Counted from the first letter of the stretch, positions 16,828 to 26,275 are shown. The stretch: 64,000 bases of DNA from Psychrobacter phenylpyruvicus DSM 7000 = NBRC 102152 (GCF_000685805.1 NZ_JMKP01000003.1:62001-126000), one strand, 5' to 3'. Numbers and translations are program-made. The notes: a model not told the origin generated them from the letters alone.

Positions 16828-18015
16828 ATGACGCAACATAGTGATGTTATTGTCGTTGGTGCAGGTCCTGCAGGACTGTGTTTTTGCCGTAGTCTTGCTG
16901 CAACTAATTTAAAGATTACTGTTATAGATCCCCATTCTTCAGATGAACTGGCTCACCCACCTTTTGATGGTCGGGAAATAGCCTTAACTCACCCCTCAAA
17001 AAAGATATTACAAGATATTGGGGTTTGGCAGCTATTTGCTGATGATGAAATCTATCCTTTAAGGCAGGCTAAGGTTGTTAACGGTGGCTTCGACTATGCC
17101 TTACATTTTCCAACACCTAAACAAAATAGTAAGAAGCAAGCCATTGATACTTTGGGATTTTTTGTTTCAAATTACCACATTCGCCGAGCCGCTTATGACA
17201 GCGTAGCCAATCAACCAAATATCACTTGGAAATTAAATCATAAAGTACAAACAGCTTATAGTGATAGCGAAAAGGCAACGGTCGTCTTAGATAACGGTGA
17301 AACTTTAACTGCCAAACTGCTAGTAGCAGCAGACAGTCGTTTTTCAACCATACGTCGTCAAATGGGCATAGCGAGTGATACATTTGACTTTGGACGCACG
17401 GTGATGGTATTTCGCTTAGAGCATGAACTGGCAAATGACCATACTGCTATGGAATGCTTCTTATACGGCTCAACATTGGCATTATTGCCGCTAAGTGATC
17501 ATGTGACTAACTGTGTGGTGACAATCGATAGTCGCAAGTCGCAGCAGCTTCGCGATATGACAGACGTTGAACTTGCAGAACATATTCGTCAACAACTCAA
17601 TAACCGATTTGGCAAGATGACTCTGGTAAGTGAAGTGGTTGAGTATCCTTTAGCAGGGGTGCACGCACATCGCTTCTATACTAAGCGCTGTGCTCTGATT
17701 GGTGATGCTGCTTGTGGTATGCACCCAGTCACTGCCCAAGGGTTTAATCTTGGATTACAAAGCCAGCACATCTTGAGCAAACTAATCAAAAGATCGTATT
17801 ATCTAGGTCGTGATATAAGTAGTGATCGTCTATTAAGAGAATATAACTTACGCCATCAAAAAGACACCCGTGTTATTTATCATGGTACTAATGCGATTGT
17901 TAAGCTGTTTACCAATGACAAACCACATGCTCGCTTGATGCGAGAAGGTATCTTACATGTCAGTAATAGATTGCCACCCGTTAAACATTTGATTACCCGC
18001 CGCTTAACGGGCTAA
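16828..18015 (+). CDS. ubiM: FAD-dependent ubiquinone ring hydroxylase, UbiM type
   Basis: A flavoprotein monooxygenase of the UbiH/UbiF/UbiM group that adds hydroxyls to the ubiquinone precursor ring at the inner membrane. The N-terminal Rossmann motif VIVVGAGPAGL, the segment FDGREIALTH and the second FAD motif GDAACGMHPVTAQGFNLGLQS are intact. The ending PPVKHLITRRLTG closely recalls UbiM of Neisseria, which can hydroxylate more than one ring position. The GTG at 16822 overlaps the Shine-Dalgarno AGAGG (16818-16822), so the ATG at 16828, five bases after it, is the better start. It stands alone between two spacers. UbiF or UbiH are the alternatives. Confidence 0.86.
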   Translation: MTQHSDVIVVGAGPAGLCFCRSLAATNLKITVIDPHSSDELAHPPFDGREIALTHPSKKILQDIGVWQLFADDEIYPLRQAKVVNGGFDYALHFPTPKQNSKKQAIDTLGFFVSNYHIRRAAYDSVANQPNITWKLNHKVQTAYSDSEKATVVLDNGETLTAKLLVAADSRFSTIRRQMGIASDTFDFGRTVMVFRLEHELANDHTAMECFLYGSTLALLPLSDHVTNCVVTIDSRKSQQLRDMTDVELAEHIRQQLNNRFGKMTLVSEVVEYPLAGVHAHRFYTKRCALIGDAACGMHPVTAQGFNLGLQSQHILSKLIKRSYYLGRDISSDRLLREYNLRHQKDTRVIYHGTNAIVKLFTNDKPHARLMREGILHVSNRLPPVKHLITRRLTG

Positions 18016-18064
18016 AGTAACGGATTAATTAGCTAAGCTGTTGTGTGGTGTTGAATGACTTTGG

Positions 18065-18112
18065 TGCTAAATGTTTTTTATGCTAAATACTTTTTATGCT
18101 AAATATTTTTGA
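18065..18112. repeat. 16-bp imperfect tandem repeat, three copies
   Basis: Units beginning TGCTAAAT start at 18065, 18081 and 18097, each followed by an AT-rich T-run. They lie in the 139-base gap between the convergent ubiM and glycerate kinase genes. No clear terminator hairpin is present, so the T-runs may be the only termination-like element. Confidence 0.75.
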
Positions 18113-18154
18113 TATCAAACAACAGGTTTTAGACTGAATAATAATAGGTGCCAA

Positions 18155-19369
18155 TCATTTTGTATGTAATTTTGTATAGAATAACTGCCGTCCTAATGAG
18201 AGAGTAGATGCCACTTGGAGGGCAGTATACCTGACATTAGGATAGGCATTTTTTAATACAACTTGCATGCTGTCTAACTGATGAATACTGGCAAATACCG
18301 CATCAAAAGGGGAGTCTTGAGGGGATAGCTGCTGTACTGCTTGGTCTGTTTTTGGCAGGGAATCAAGAGAAGTGTGCTGATAGTCTACACTTCCACATAT
18401 AGCGATCACAGGTAGCTCTGGGTTAATGGCTTTAGTGCGTAATGCCACACCGCTGGCAACCTTGCCCATAGCCGTCTGAGCATCAAGTTTACCTTCGCCG
18501 GTAATGACCAAGTCGGCTTTGGCTAAGTGTCTGTCTAGCTCTACCATCTTAGCAATGGTATCAAATCCTGACTTTAATTCAGCTTGGCAATAGGCCATTA
18601 ATGCGAAGCCTAAACCACCTGCCGCACCGGCGCCCTCAATATGGCTACAATCATCACCGCTAATATAAGTATGGGTCACAGTAGCAAAGTGAGCCAGTGC
18701 TTTATCAAGACTGAGTACCTCTTCTACAGTTGCCCCTTTTTGTGGGCCAAAGACATGACTGGCACCGGTAGGCCCACAAAGCGGGCTGGTTACATCGCAG
18801 GCTACGCTAATTGTGACGCCAGACAATAGACTCTGCAAAGCTTGATGCTTAATGCTATGTAGCTGATTAAGGTTACCGCCTCCTGGCTTTAATACAGTGC
18901 CGGTAGCGTCTTGTAATTTAACCCCCAATGCTTGAAGCATGCCGGCCCCAGCATCATTGGTCGCGCTACCGCCTAAACCAATTAGGATGTTTGTTGCTCC
19001 CTGCTGAATTGCATCGACCATCATTTCACCCACGCCGAAGCTACTAGCAAGTAGTGGATTACGCTCCTCCTTGGCCAGTAAGTGCAGGCCACAAGCCTCA
19101 GCAATTTCAATGACAGCGATACCATCAACTGTGAGAAAGTATTTCGCAGTTATTGGACGCATCAAGGGGTCGTGTACTTGAAGCTGTTGCCACTGGCCGT
19201 GTAAAACATAAGATAAAACGGCAGAGGTGCCTTCACCGCCATCAGCGAGAGGTAGTAAAGTATAGCTGGCCTCTGGAAAGACTTGGCTGAAGCCTTGTTT
19301 AATAGCACTGCAGACGTCGATAGCTTCAAGGCTTTCTTTAAATGAGTCGGGTGCGATTAGAATATTCAC
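18155..19369 (-). CDS. glycerate 2-kinase (GarK/GlxK family)
   Basis: This cytoplasmic kinase phosphorylates D-glycerate to 2-phosphoglycerate and feeds glyoxylate- or serine-derived carbon into glycolysis. The 404-residue protein starts MNILIAPDSFKESLEA and has LPLADGGEGTSAVL, ILIGLGGSATNDAGAGMLQALG, the catalytic region GAGAAGGLGFALMAY and VITGEGKLDAQTAMGK, all hallmarks of the GarK/GlxK family. About 20 residues of insertion occur near the C-terminus (VDYQHTSLDSLPKTDQAVQQ). Its start overlaps the xseB stop by four bases (ATGA), so it is translationally coupled behind xseA-xseB, an unusual functional pairing. GarK and GlxK cannot be distinguished here. Confidence 0.93.
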   Translation of the reverse strand: MNILIAPDSFKESLEAIDVCSAIKQGFSQVFPEASYTLLPLADGGEGTSAVLSYVLHGQWQQLQVHDPLMRPITAKYFLTVDGIAVIEIAEACGLHLLAKEERNPLLASSFGVGEMMVDAIQQGATNILIGLGGSATNDAGAGMLQALGVKLQDATGTVLKPGGGNLNQLHSIKHQALQSLLSGVTISVACDVTSPLCGPTGASHVFGPQKGATVEEVLSLDKALAHFATVTHTYISGDDCSHIEGAGAAGGLGFALMAYCQAELKSGFDTIAKMVELDRHLAKADLVITGEGKLDAQTAMGKVASGVALRTKAINPELPVIAICGSVDYQHTSLDSLPKTDQAVQQLSPQDSPFDAVFASIHQLDSMQVVLKNAYPNVRYTALQVASTLSLGRQLFYTKLHTK

Positions 19370-19659
19370 GACTCAGATGAGGCTGCTTCTGAGTCTTGTT
19401 CATTAGTAGTGTCTTGCGCGGCTACTTCTTCATCTTCGCTATCAGCATCTTCATCAAAAGCGGCATCAAGTGCTTGTTGTACCGCTTCAATACGAGCTTG
19501 ACATACTTTATAAGCCGCGATGGATTGCTCAACGGTATCCATCAGATTATCAATGTCAGGCTCATTTGAGTTTTGTAGCTCCTCGGCATTGGTCTTTAGA
19601 ATTTGGTAGGCGGCTTTAAAGGTTTTTGGCGCTGTTTTTTTGCGGGTACGTGTGGCCAT
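19366..19659 (-). CDS. xseB: exodeoxyribonuclease VII small subunit
   Basis: XseB subunits bind XseA to form exonuclease VII, which degrades single-stranded DNA from both ends. The 97-residue protein has the two-helix core FKAAYQILKTNAEEL and DNLMDTVEQSIAAYKVCQARIEAVQQALDA split around residue 35. A Lys/Arg-rich N-terminus and a long acidic C-terminal tail (DEDADSEDEEVAAQ) are longer than in E. coli XseB. I start at ATG 19659 because AGGA lies seven bases upstream; the frame extends to a TTG at 19683 with no ribosome site. It lies 81 bases after xseA. Divergence is substantial, so the call leans on gene order. Confidence 0.85.
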   Translation of the reverse strand: MATRTRKKTAPKTFKAAYQILKTNAEELQNSNEPDIDNLMDTVEQSIAAYKVCQARIEAVQQALDAAFDEDADSEDEEVAAQDTTNEQDSEAASSES

Positions 19660-19740
19660 AATGCAATCCTTATGATAAATCAAAATAATTGTGAAAATTA
19701 AAAGTTAAGGGAATAAAATCAAAAAAATCAGGGCTTAGAG

Positions 19741-21273
19741 TTAGCTTTGTTCAGAGTCAGAGTTAGTTTGAGAATGAGGGGTCACATTATAGACCACTGC
19801 GTTTAGCTCACCATCGCTCATGGCAACTTTAATGAAGTCGCCTTTTTCAATGCTTTTGACCGAGTTTAGATATTTATCGTTTGAGTTTTGAACAAAAGCA
19901 TACCCTTGATCAAGTAGGCGGGCAGGGTTTTGAATCAAAACCACTTGTTGATAATAACGCACTTGTTTTGCTACATCATTTATCAGCTTTTGACTGTTGG
20001 CTTTGGTACTGTGATGTAGTGAGTCAATGGCGTCAGTAGCCCTTGATAAATGGTTGTAACTCATTTGACGAATGCGTTGCATGTTACTTTCGGTGGTTAG
20101 CGTTACTTCGCGCAATTCAAATTTAGCATGTTGTTTTATGCTATTAAAATGACGATCGGTTAGATGTTGCCAATGCTGCAAGTTATGCTGGCTCAAGCTT
20201 TGGATGGCTGAGAATTGACGCTCAGTGGACATAGCCGCCTGAGTCAGTTGTTGTTGACTGAGCCGCTGAATCGCATCGGCATAACCTTGAGTACGCTGCA
20301 TTAGGCTGGCAAGGTGGTTCACAATACCGGCAATAACTTTTGAGGGGGTATCAAAACTGGTATGTGCTACCTCGTCTAAAATTACCGAGTCGCGTTCATG
20401 ACCTATACCTACCCAAACTGGGACAGGTTGTTCTGCGATCAAAGCCGCCAACTCATAATCATTTAAATAAGCTAAATCCCCAACAGCACCACCACCACGA
20501 ATAATGACCATTAAATCTGGATCACGCTCATACTGTTTTCTAAAAGTGAGCATGCCTTTGGTAATGGCATGACGAATCTCTTTTGGTGCATGATTGCCTT
20601 GGAAAGTGGCGTGATAATAGTGAAAATGACAAGCGTTGGTGCGCTGTAGTTTATCCGCATCAGCTCGGAAGTCACCGAGTCCAGCCGCTTTTTCTGGAGC
20701 AATAACTAACACATGCTCGATATCAAAGGGGGCAGGGATTTGTTTGTTTAAGTTAAGCAAACCCTCACCACTTAAGCGCTCTAGCATGGCTGCATATTGA
20801 CGCGCCAAATCGCCTAAAGTATAACTCGGATCAATGTCATTGATGGCTAAAGAAAAGCCGTATAAAGGGTGGAAGCTTGCGGTGACATTTAGCAGTACAG
20901 TCACATCACGCTCCAGCTTCATGCCAGTGGCGCGTTCAAACTTGGCTAGCACCCGAGCCGCTTTAAAGCGCCAAAGGTTGCCGCGGCAGCTAGCAATGAC
21001 TTTACCGTCATCGTCCTTTTCAGCCAATTCAAAATAGTAATGACCGCCTTTGCTAGACAGATTGCGAATCTCAGCTTTTACCCAGACACTGTGACGAAAG
21101 GTCTCTTTAATAACCAATTCAACAGCGGCTAAGTAGTCACTTAATCTCAGAACAGTATTCTCAAGCTCATCGTCAATGGAGTCATTGAAGTCGTCTGCAT
21201 TGAAGTTATCAATATCAAAGTCACTATCTTGTGGGGATAAAGTATCAAGGCGAGACAAATCTGGCTTAGGCAT
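19741..21273 (-). CDS. xseA: exodeoxyribonuclease VII large subunit
   Basis: The catalytic subunit of exonuclease VII. The 510-residue protein has a 45-residue acidic Asp/Asn-rich N-terminal extension before the OB-fold (about 45-150: SDYLAAVELVIKETF, VWVKAEIRNLSSKGGHYYFEL). The catalytic domain follows (VLVIAPEKAAGLGDFRADADKL, IIRGGGAVGDLAYLNDYELA, PVWVGIGHERDSVILDEVAH, FDTPSKVI). The last third is helical coiled coil that binds XseB copies, ending in an OB-like tail. xseB lies 81 bases downstream on the same strand. The N-terminal extension is the only unusual part. Confidence 0.95.
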   Translation of the reverse strand: MPKPDLSRLDTLSPQDSDFDIDNFNADDFNDSIDDELENTVLRLSDYLAAVELVIKETFRHSVWVKAEIRNLSSKGGHYYFELAEKDDDGKVIASCRGNLWRFKAARVLAKFERATGMKLERDVTVLLNVTASFHPLYGFSLAINDIDPSYTLGDLARQYAAMLERLSGEGLLNLNKQIPAPFDIEHVLVIAPEKAAGLGDFRADADKLQRTNACHFHYYHATFQGNHAPKEIRHAITKGMLTFRKQYERDPDLMVIIRGGGAVGDLAYLNDYELAALIAEQPVPVWVGIGHERDSVILDEVAHTSFDTPSKVIAGIVNHLASLMQRTQGYADAIQRLSQQQLTQAAMSTERQFSAIQSLSQHNLQHWQHLTDRHFNSIKQHAKFELREVTLTTESNMQRIRQMSYNHLSRATDAIDSLHHSTKANSQKLINDVAKQVRYYQQVVLIQNPARLLDQGYAFVQNSNDKYLNSVKSIEKGDFIKVAMSDGELNAVVYNVTPHSQTNSDSEQS

Positions 21274-21588
21274 AATTATCAGTCTTAAATTTAAAGTTTA
21301 TACTTTACAGTGTAGGGTTAAGAGGAGATTACAAATAGCGCTACCATAGCATAGCACTTAAGCGAGGCTTTTAAAAAGGCGGTATTTAAGCATATTTGTG
21401 CCAAAAACAATAGCCTGTTAAATACAACCTGCAATGAAGCTAGCTTAACTATTAAAGTAAACAATATAATACTTTTCTTTACATATCTGTTTGAGTTGAT
21501 TATGATTATTGCCGTTTAAAACTGATACCAAGCTTAGACTGTCTAAGTTTACCAGCCCATGTCAATAACTCAAATAATGGACTATTCA
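21274..21588. other. divergent intergenic region xseA / acyl-CoA ligase
   Basis: This 315-base AT-rich spacer holds the promoters of both divergent genes. I see no palindrome, tandem repeat or ORF that can be supported. The frame of the ligase is open back to an ATG at 21559. Confidence 0.5.
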
Positions 21589-23259
21589 ATGACCAATCAC
21601 TACATCTCCGCCCCTCAAGCTTATAACTTCCCTTTAACTATTAAGCAATTATTAAACCGTACAAAAGCCACTTCAATGCATGAAGAGATTATTTATGCAG
21701 ATAAAGTGCGGATGACTTACGCTGATGCGTTTAAGCGTGTAGCCAAATTGGCTAACGTCCTTGATGGTTTGAATTTGCAAAAAGGGGATGTTATTGCTGT
21801 TATGGATTGGGATACGCATCGCTTTTTGGAAGCCTATTATGCAGTACCTATGTCTCAATACGTACTACAGACCGTAAATATTAGACTCTCTCCAGAAAAA
21901 GTATTGTATACCATCAACCATGCCAAACCTAAAGTGCTGTTGTTAAACTCTGAATTTGCACCTATGGTAAAAGACTACCAGTTTGAGAACTCATCGATTG
22001 AGCACATCATTTGGATGGATGATGCCGGTATGAGCAGTGATGGGGTATTTGGTAATAACCAATCACGCGTATTGGGTGAGTATGAAGAGCTATTAGCAGC
22101 TGCAAGTGATGAGTTTGAGTTTAAAGATTTTGACGAAAATACCATTGCCGTAACCTTCTATACCTCTGGTACGACTGGCAATCCAAAAGGGGTATTCTTT
22201 AGCCACCGTCAATTGGTACTTCATACTTTAGCCGAAACCGCTATTTTAGGGGTGCAACCACAGAAGCAGGGACTGGTATTGGGCGATGTGTATATGCCAA
22301 TGACACCTATGTTCCATGTAATGGCATGGGGTCTGCCTTATACCGCTACGATGTTAGGCTTAAAACAGGTTTATCCGGGTCGTTATGCCCCCGATGTACT
22401 GATCAAACTTATTAAAGAAGAAAAAGTGTCGATCACTCACTGTGTGCCGACCATTTTGCAGATGCTATTGAAGCAGGCTGAGGCCGAAGGGTATAAGTTT
22501 GAAGGGCTTAAAATGGTTATTGGCGGTTCGCGTCTAACTGAAGGTTTGGCAAAACAAGCGCTTAGTGCTGGTATCGAGGTGTACAGCGGCTATGGTATGT
22601 CGGAGACCGCACCACTTATCGGTTTGACTGAGTTTAGAGCAGACGATCCAGAGATGACATTAGAGGAAGAAGCTAAGCGTCGTAGCTACACCGGTAAGCC
22701 TATTTTTATGGTAGATGTGCAACTTTGGGATGGTGACAATAAGTCATTACCACATGATGGTAAGCAAACTGGTGAATTGGTACTACGTGCCCCTTGGTTG
22801 ACTCAAAGCTACTTCAAAAATCCTGATGCGGGTAATGAGTTGTGGGAAGGCGGCTATATGCACACCCAAGATATTGCCAACATGGATGAAACTGGCGTTA
22901 TGAAAATCACAGACCGTCTAAAAGATGTGATTAAGTCAGGTGGCGAGTGGATTTCTTCCTTGGAGATTGAAACGATCTTATCGCTGCATCCTTCGGTAGC
23001 GGATGTGGCCGTTATTGGGGTTCGTGATGAAAAATGGGGAGAGCGCCCACTGGCTGCCATCATTCTTAAGCCTGAATGCCAAGACACAACGATAGAAGAT
23101 ATTAAAGCGTTGGCAGAACAAGCTGCAGATAAAGGGTTTATTCCTAAATATGGCGTACCTGAATACTTCAAATTTGTTGATGAATTACCGAAGACTTCTG
23201 TAGGTAAGCATGACAAAAAATTAATCCGTGAATTATTTGCGGGTCAAACTGAAGTTTAG
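21589..23259 (+). CDS. fatty-acid acyl-CoA ligase (AlkK-like), copy 1
   Basis: An ATP-dependent ligase that adenylates a fatty acid and transfers it to CoA, in the cytoplasm. The adenylation motif FYTSGTTGNPKGVFFSHRQL, the motif YSGYGMSETAPL and the hinge region ITDRLKDVIKSGGEWIS are intact. The C-terminal KTSVGKHDKKLIREL supplies the catalytic lysine. I start at ATG 21589 (556 residues). The next gene, a close paralogue of 556 residues, starts at the equivalent residue, and both ATGs follow the shared context AAATAA-GGACTAT; earlier ATGs at 21559 and 21577 are in frame. A medium- or long-chain fatty acid is the likely substrate, as in AlkK. Confidence 0.92.
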   Translation: MTNHYISAPQAYNFPLTIKQLLNRTKATSMHEEIIYADKVRMTYADAFKRVAKLANVLDGLNLQKGDVIAVMDWDTHRFLEAYYAVPMSQYVLQTVNIRLSPEKVLYTINHAKPKVLLLNSEFAPMVKDYQFENSSIEHIIWMDDAGMSSDGVFGNNQSRVLGEYEELLAAASDEFEFKDFDENTIAVTFYTSGTTGNPKGVFFSHRQLVLHTLAETAILGVQPQKQGLVLGDVYMPMTPMFHVMAWGLPYTATMLGLKQVYPGRYAPDVLIKLIKEEKVSITHCVPTILQMLLKQAEAEGYKFEGLKMVIGGSRLTEGLAKQALSAGIEVYSGYGMSETAPLIGLTEFRADDPEMTLEEEAKRRSYTGKPIFMVDVQLWDGDNKSLPHDGKQTGELVLRAPWLTQSYFKNPDAGNELWEGGYMHTQDIANMDETGVMKITDRLKDVIKSGGEWISSLEIETILSLHPSVADVAVIGVRDEKWGERPLAAIILKPECQDTTIEDIKALAEQAADKGFIPKYGVPEYFKFVDELPKTSVGKHDKKLIRELFAGQTEV

Positions 23260-23280
23260 TCTCTGTTAGATTGAAAATTG

Positions 23281-23328
23281 AAGAGTGAGTGCAGAATATT
23301 TAACAAATAATCTGTGCTCACTCTTTTT
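23281..23328 (+). terminator. rho-independent terminator after acyl-CoA ligase copy 1
   Basis: The arms AAGAGTGAGTGCAGA and TCTGTGCTCACTCTT pair over 15 bases with two G-T pairs, flank a 15-base loop and are followed by TTTTT. This implies that the two tandem ligase genes have separate transcripts. Confidence 0.85.
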
Positions 23329-23648
23329 TATTGTATAGCTAATCAATATCTTATCGTTTTTTTACACTAATTTTCGTTGTACTGAATTTTATGTTTACAT
23401 CGTTAAATTAATTGACTATGATGAATTACTGTCACATGGATCTGGACAGTATTGTCATTATTACGATTCTAATTATCAGCTTATAACTGGCTACTATCAC
23501 TATAATTGACAACTCATTGATCTGTTTAACTGTACTTATTATCTTACAGTTATTGTTAAACACTACTTCTAACGGTTATACAGACCTAGTGGATATATAG
23601 TGATAATACAAATATTCCACTCTAATTTATGAAATAACGGACTATATC
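23329..23648. other. intergenic region before acyl-CoA ligase copy 2
   Basis: 320 bases of AT-rich DNA between the first terminator and the second ligase. It should hold an independent promoter. It is not recognisably similar to the region before copy 1 except for the last 20 bases. I see no operator palindrome or ORF. Confidence 0.5.
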
Positions 23649-25319
23649 ATGAGTAATCTTTACCCTTCTGCCAAACAAGCCTATAGCTATCCTTTAACCA
23701 TCAAGCAATTACTTAACCGCTCTAAAATGACTGCTACAAAGCAAGAAGTGGTCTTTGCAGACAAACAGCGTATGACCTATGAGCAACTATTTGGACGCAT
23801 TGCTAAACTTGCTAATGTGCTGGATGGGTTAAATCTTGATAAAGGTGATGTTGTTGCCGTGATGGACTGGGATACTCCTAGATTCCTTGAATCGTATTTC
23901 TCCATTCCTATGTCGCAATATGTCTTACAAACGGTAAATGTGCGACTGTCTCCAGAAAAAATCCTGTACACCATAAATCATGCCAAACCAAAAGTACTGT
24001 TGTTAAATTCTGAATTTGCACCGATGGTAAAAGACTATCAATTTGAAAACTCTTCAATTGAACACATCATTTGGCTTGATGATAATGGTGTAACCTGTGA
24101 AGATGTGCTGCCTGAAAGAAAATCAATGGTGCTGGGCGAATATGAAGAGCTATTAGCAGCTGCCAGTGATGAGTTTGAGTTTGAAGATTTCGACGAAAAT
24201 ACCATTGCTGTAACTTTCTACACTTCAGGCACTACCGGCAATCCGAAAGGGGTGTTCTTTAGTCATCGTCAATTGGTACTACACACCCTTGTTGAAGCCG
24301 CGTCTTTAGGTACTTTACCTCAAAAGCAAGGCGTGGTTCTTGGTGATGTCTATATGCCAATGACACCTATGTTCCATGTCATGGCTTGGGGCTTCCCTTA
24401 TACCGCCACCATGTTAGGTCTAAAACAAGTTTATCCCGGCCGTTATGCTCCAGACTTACTTCTGAAATTAATCGAAACAGAAAAAGTCAGTATCACCCAT
24501 TGTGTGCCGACTATCCTGCAGATGCTATTGAAGCAAGCAGAGGCAGAAGGTAAGAAGTTTAATGGTCTAAAAATGATCATCGGTGGCTCACGCTTAACCG
24601 AAGGTTTGGCTGCGACAGCACTATCAAGTGGAATCGAGGTATATACTGGATATGGCATGTCAGAAACTGCACCACTTATCAGTATTACCGAATTTAGTAG
24701 CGATGAGGGTGAGCTTAGCTTTGAGGACGATGTGAAGCGTCGCTGCTTAAGTGGTAAGCCTGTAATGTTGGTTGAGCAGCAGCTATGGGATGGTGAGGGT
24801 AAGGCAGTAGCTCATGATGGAAAAGAGACCGGTGAGCTGGTGCTAAGAGCACCGTGGTTGACCCAAAGCTATTTCAAAAACGCAGATGCTGGCGACGAGC
24901 TATGGGAAGGTGGCTATATGCACACCCAAGATATTGCTTCGATTAAAGCGGATGGCTGGTTGCAAATAACAGACCGTTTAAAAGACGTTATTAAAACCGG
25001 CGGTGAGTGGATCTCATCATTAGAGATTGAGACGATTTTATCGCTACATCCTGCAGTAGATGACGTAGCAGTGATTGGAATTCAAGATGAGAAGTGGGGC
25101 GAACGTCCGCTTGCTGCTATCGTATTAAAACCAGGTGCTGAAGATACCAATCCAAAAGATATTATTGCATTAGTAGAACAAGCGGCTGAAAAAGGGCTGA
25201 TTCCTAAGTATGGCATCCCTGAGAACCACATGATTGTCGATGTCCTGCCAAAAACTTCAGTGGGCAAACATGATAAAAAAGTGATGCGTGAGCTGTATGC
25301 CAATCAGACTGGCGTTTAA
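23649..25319 (+). CDS. fatty-acid acyl-CoA ligase (AlkK-like), copy 2
   Basis: A 556-residue paralogue of the preceding gene with the same adenylation motif (FYTSGTTGNPKGVFFSHRQ), hinge and C-terminal lysine motif (KTSVGKHDKKVMREL). Long identical stretches, for example VKDYQFENSSIEHIIW, and colinear sequence without large gaps show a tandem duplication. The copies differ most in residues around 145-160 and 350-380 (TEFSSDEGELSFEDDVKRR against TEFRADDPEMTLEEEAKRR), which may alter chain-length preference or only reflect drift. Each copy has its own terminator. The exact substrate is not readable from sequence. Confidence 0.92.
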   Translation: MSNLYPSAKQAYSYPLTIKQLLNRSKMTATKQEVVFADKQRMTYEQLFGRIAKLANVLDGLNLDKGDVVAVMDWDTPRFLESYFSIPMSQYVLQTVNVRLSPEKILYTINHAKPKVLLLNSEFAPMVKDYQFENSSIEHIIWLDDNGVTCEDVLPERKSMVLGEYEELLAAASDEFEFEDFDENTIAVTFYTSGTTGNPKGVFFSHRQLVLHTLVEAASLGTLPQKQGVVLGDVYMPMTPMFHVMAWGFPYTATMLGLKQVYPGRYAPDLLLKLIETEKVSITHCVPTILQMLLKQAEAEGKKFNGLKMIIGGSRLTEGLAATALSSGIEVYTGYGMSETAPLISITEFSSDEGELSFEDDVKRRCLSGKPVMLVEQQLWDGEGKAVAHDGKETGELVLRAPWLTQSYFKNADAGDELWEGGYMHTQDIASIKADGWLQITDRLKDVIKTGGEWISSLEIETILSLHPAVDDVAVIGIQDEKWGERPLAAIVLKPGAEDTNPKDIIALVEQAAEKGLIPKYGIPENHMIVDVLPKTSVGKHDKKVMRELYANQTGV

Positions 25320-25369
25320 TTTCTTTTTTATATGGCAGTAGTATTAATATTTGAATGTAATATAGACTT

Positions 25370-25404
25370 AATAGCCGTCACATGATTTTGTGGCGGCTAT
25401 TTTG
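25370..25404 (+). terminator. rho-independent terminator after acyl-CoA ligase copy 2
   Basis: AATAGCCGTCAC and GTGGCGGCTATT form a 12-base stem with one G-T pair around an 8-base loop, followed by TTGTTT. Confidence 0.8.
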
Positions 25405-25466
25405 TTTAAGGAGTGGGCAATCTGTATTAAAGCAACTGGTATATCAACTGTAAGAGATCAAATAAT

Positions 25467-25570
25467 ATGAAACAGATTATAACTATTTTAATGGCAATAG
25501 CTTTAACCGCTTGTAGCTTTCGGGGTTTCAGCCTTTACCAGATGCGTGGGAATATTTTTACAAAAATTAA
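25467..25570 (+). pseudogene. frameshifted small lipoprotein gene
   Basis: An ATG at 25467 opens MKQIITILMAIALTACSFRG, a textbook lipoprotein signal with lipobox LTAC (Cys16). After a GGGG run at 25522-25525 the same frame continues with an unconvincing sequence to TGA at 25590. The frame reached by adding one G instead reads GFQPLPDAWEYFYKN and stops at 25568-25570. That tail resembles short Moraxellaceae lipoproteins that continue with a PDAWE-W/Y-Y segment. I infer loss of one G from a G5 run plus a premature stop, so this is a remnant. A sequencing error, or a genuine 41-residue lipoprotein in the first frame, are alternatives. Confidence 0.6.
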
Positions 25571-25696
25571 AAAGGGATACATCTTTTCGTGAATAGCTAG
25601 TTATTATTGTTTGTCTATACTAAGTAGTGTAATCTTTTAATTGTTGTTTGATTTTTATACATATTTTTTCAATCAGTCTAAAAAATGGGAGTTTCC

Positions 25697-26275
25697 ATGG
25701 AAAAAAATTATAGAAATATAATCGCTGCTACTGTCGGTCTCGCATTGCTTTCAGGATGTGCCCCTAGTCAAGATGGTAAATATAGATTAGGAGATGTAGT
25801 AAACGATGTCACTAGAGCAATATTAGTACCAGCACCCCAAACGACAGCTAATACACAGGCTAATGCTATAGAAGTAGGTGGCTATATAAGACCAATGTTA
25901 GAGGGTTGTGACTTAGTGGATATAGAAAGACTTGTTCAAGAGCAAAAAGGTGTCATTGCTGATGTTCAAAGAGTAAGTGAACCAAGAGGAGATGATCCAA
26001 ACGCTACAACGACAGTCAGATTAAAAAATGCCGTTGTCTTTGGACATCCTTTGCAAAAAATAGAGACACATAGAGGCTACAACGATTTTTCTAGTAAACT
26101 ATATTTTGGTAATGATGCATTTGTGAAGTTACGCTCAGCCTTTAAAGTGCCGACAGGCGATGATGCTAATGTTACTAAAAACGATGCGAGTGGATATTTG
26201 GTCAAAGGGTATGAATACGTTTCCTTAGATTTCGATAGACAAAATAGAACTGTTACTTGCGGAAAAAGTATTTAA
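25697..26275 (+). CDS. putative lipoprotein, function unknown
   Basis: A 192-residue protein with signal sequence NIIAATVGLALLSGCAPSQDG, whose lipobox LSGC would be lipidated at the cysteine. The mature protein is polar, has no recognised motif and contains two further cysteines (EGCDLV and VTCGKS) that could pair. I choose ATG 25697 because GGGAG (25687-25691) sits five bases upstream; the earlier ATG at 25685 overlaps that site. It lies downstream of a broken lipoprotein gene and before a strong terminator, and codon use appears AT-rich, so an acquired gene is possible. I cannot assign a role. Confidence 0.75.
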   Translation: MEKNYRNIIAATVGLALLSGCAPSQDGKYRLGDVVNDVTRAILVPAPQTTANTQANAIEVGGYIRPMLEGCDLVDIERLVQEQKGVIADVQRVSEPRGDDPNATTTVRLKNAVVFGHPLQKIETHRGYNDFSSKLYFGNDAFVKLRSAFKVPTGDDANVTKNDASGYLVKGYEYVSLDFDRQNRTVTCGKSI

